From JBGPJO01 sp964348535 (GTDB lineage Bacteria; Patescibacteriota; Minisyncoccia; Phycocordibacterales; JAKFXT01): DNA of 5,294 nt. This document shows, one piece after another, positions 5,193-5,294 of this stretch. Below the pieces are notes generated by a model. The model worked only from the letters and a program-made list of their open reading frames with translations. It was not told the DNA's origin and made no database searches. The stretch lies in the NCBI GenBank assembly GCA_964348535.1, contig CAYGDB010000043.1, forward strand, positions 1 to 5,294, written 5' to 3'. Both the position numbers and the translations under genes were made by a program. Numbering within the stretch: the stretch's first letter is position 1; the number at the start of each line of letters is the position of its first letter.

Positions 5193-5222
5193 TTGACACA
5201 TAGTATGATTTAGTGCTACACT
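5193..5222 (+). promoter_or_regulatory. Promoter reading out of the right edge
   Basis: TTGACA (5193-5198) and TACACT (5217-5222) are separated by 18 bp, predicting a transcript start near 5229. No conventional gene start with a Shine-Dalgarno follows inside the window. The downstream gene lies beyond 5294. An 18-codon GTG-started frame (5237-5293) is noted as a finding only. Confidence 0.65.
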
Positions 5223-5294
5223 GTTGTTAGTTCTTTGTGCCTACAAAACCCCCTCAATCCGAACACTTGCTGTTAATAAAATATCTTTGCTAAT

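Noticed and set aside
1..5294. Mobile element or integron around the tyrosine recombinase
   Set aside because: No terminal repeats, att-like duplication, tRNA, cassette array or phage genes were seen. The recombinase fits a chromosomal Xer.

Overview
The window looks like chromosomal DNA of a small-genome bacterium of the Patescibacteria (CPR), probably Parcubacteria. This is an inference from gene style, not from a marker gene. The evidence is a XerC/XerD-type tyrosine recombinase with an IYTHVTDTHLRDIHKNFH-like tail, a TrmB-family regulator, compact AT-rich spacers, and sigma70-like promoters of which two fire almost on top of a start codon. No rRNA, tRNA, CRISPR array, insertion sequence or recoded stop codon was seen.

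Left part (1-2441): a minus-strand operon encodes a NitT/TauT-type ABC importer, transcribed in the order ATPase (2191-1580), permease (1583-849), membrane-anchored substrate-binding protein (from 782, running off the left edge). ATPase and permease overlap by ATGA. The permease end and the binding-protein start carry two diverged copies of one 61-bp segment. The operon promoter (TTGACT-N16-TATAAT) lies about 90 bp before the ATPase. In between sits a possible small threonine-rich leader ORF whose ATG is only 2-5 nt after the predicted transcription start.

Divergent regulator (2442-3224, plus strand): a TrmB-family winged-helix protein with a perfect TTGACA-N18-TATAAT promoter ending 6 nt before its ATG, so the mRNA should be leaderless. 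Two 19-bp inverted repeats with the same layout (6-bp arms, 7-bp spacer) and a shared core lie in the divergent spacer, 73 bp apart centre to centre. One covers the regulator's own -35 box and the other abuts the -35 box of the transporter operon. The simplest model is that the TrmB protein controls itself and the importer, with a ligand related to the imported substrate.

Middle (3237-4169, minus strand): a complete tyrosine recombinase, convergent with the regulator across 12 bp with no terminator between them. Its upstream region is rich in TGTG/CACA inverted repeats.

Right part (4352-5294, plus strand): an unrecognised soluble 241-aa protein with a strong Shine-Dalgarno sequence and a clear intrinsic terminator, then another promoter that reads out of the window. 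The promoters at 4293 and 5193 share an upstream element of about 30 bp, which suggests a co-regulated or duplicated promoter module.

Most worth checking are the paired operator/TrmB/importer circuit with its possible Thr-rich leader peptide, the local duplication at the permease/binding-protein junction, and the repeated promoter module around the orphan gene.
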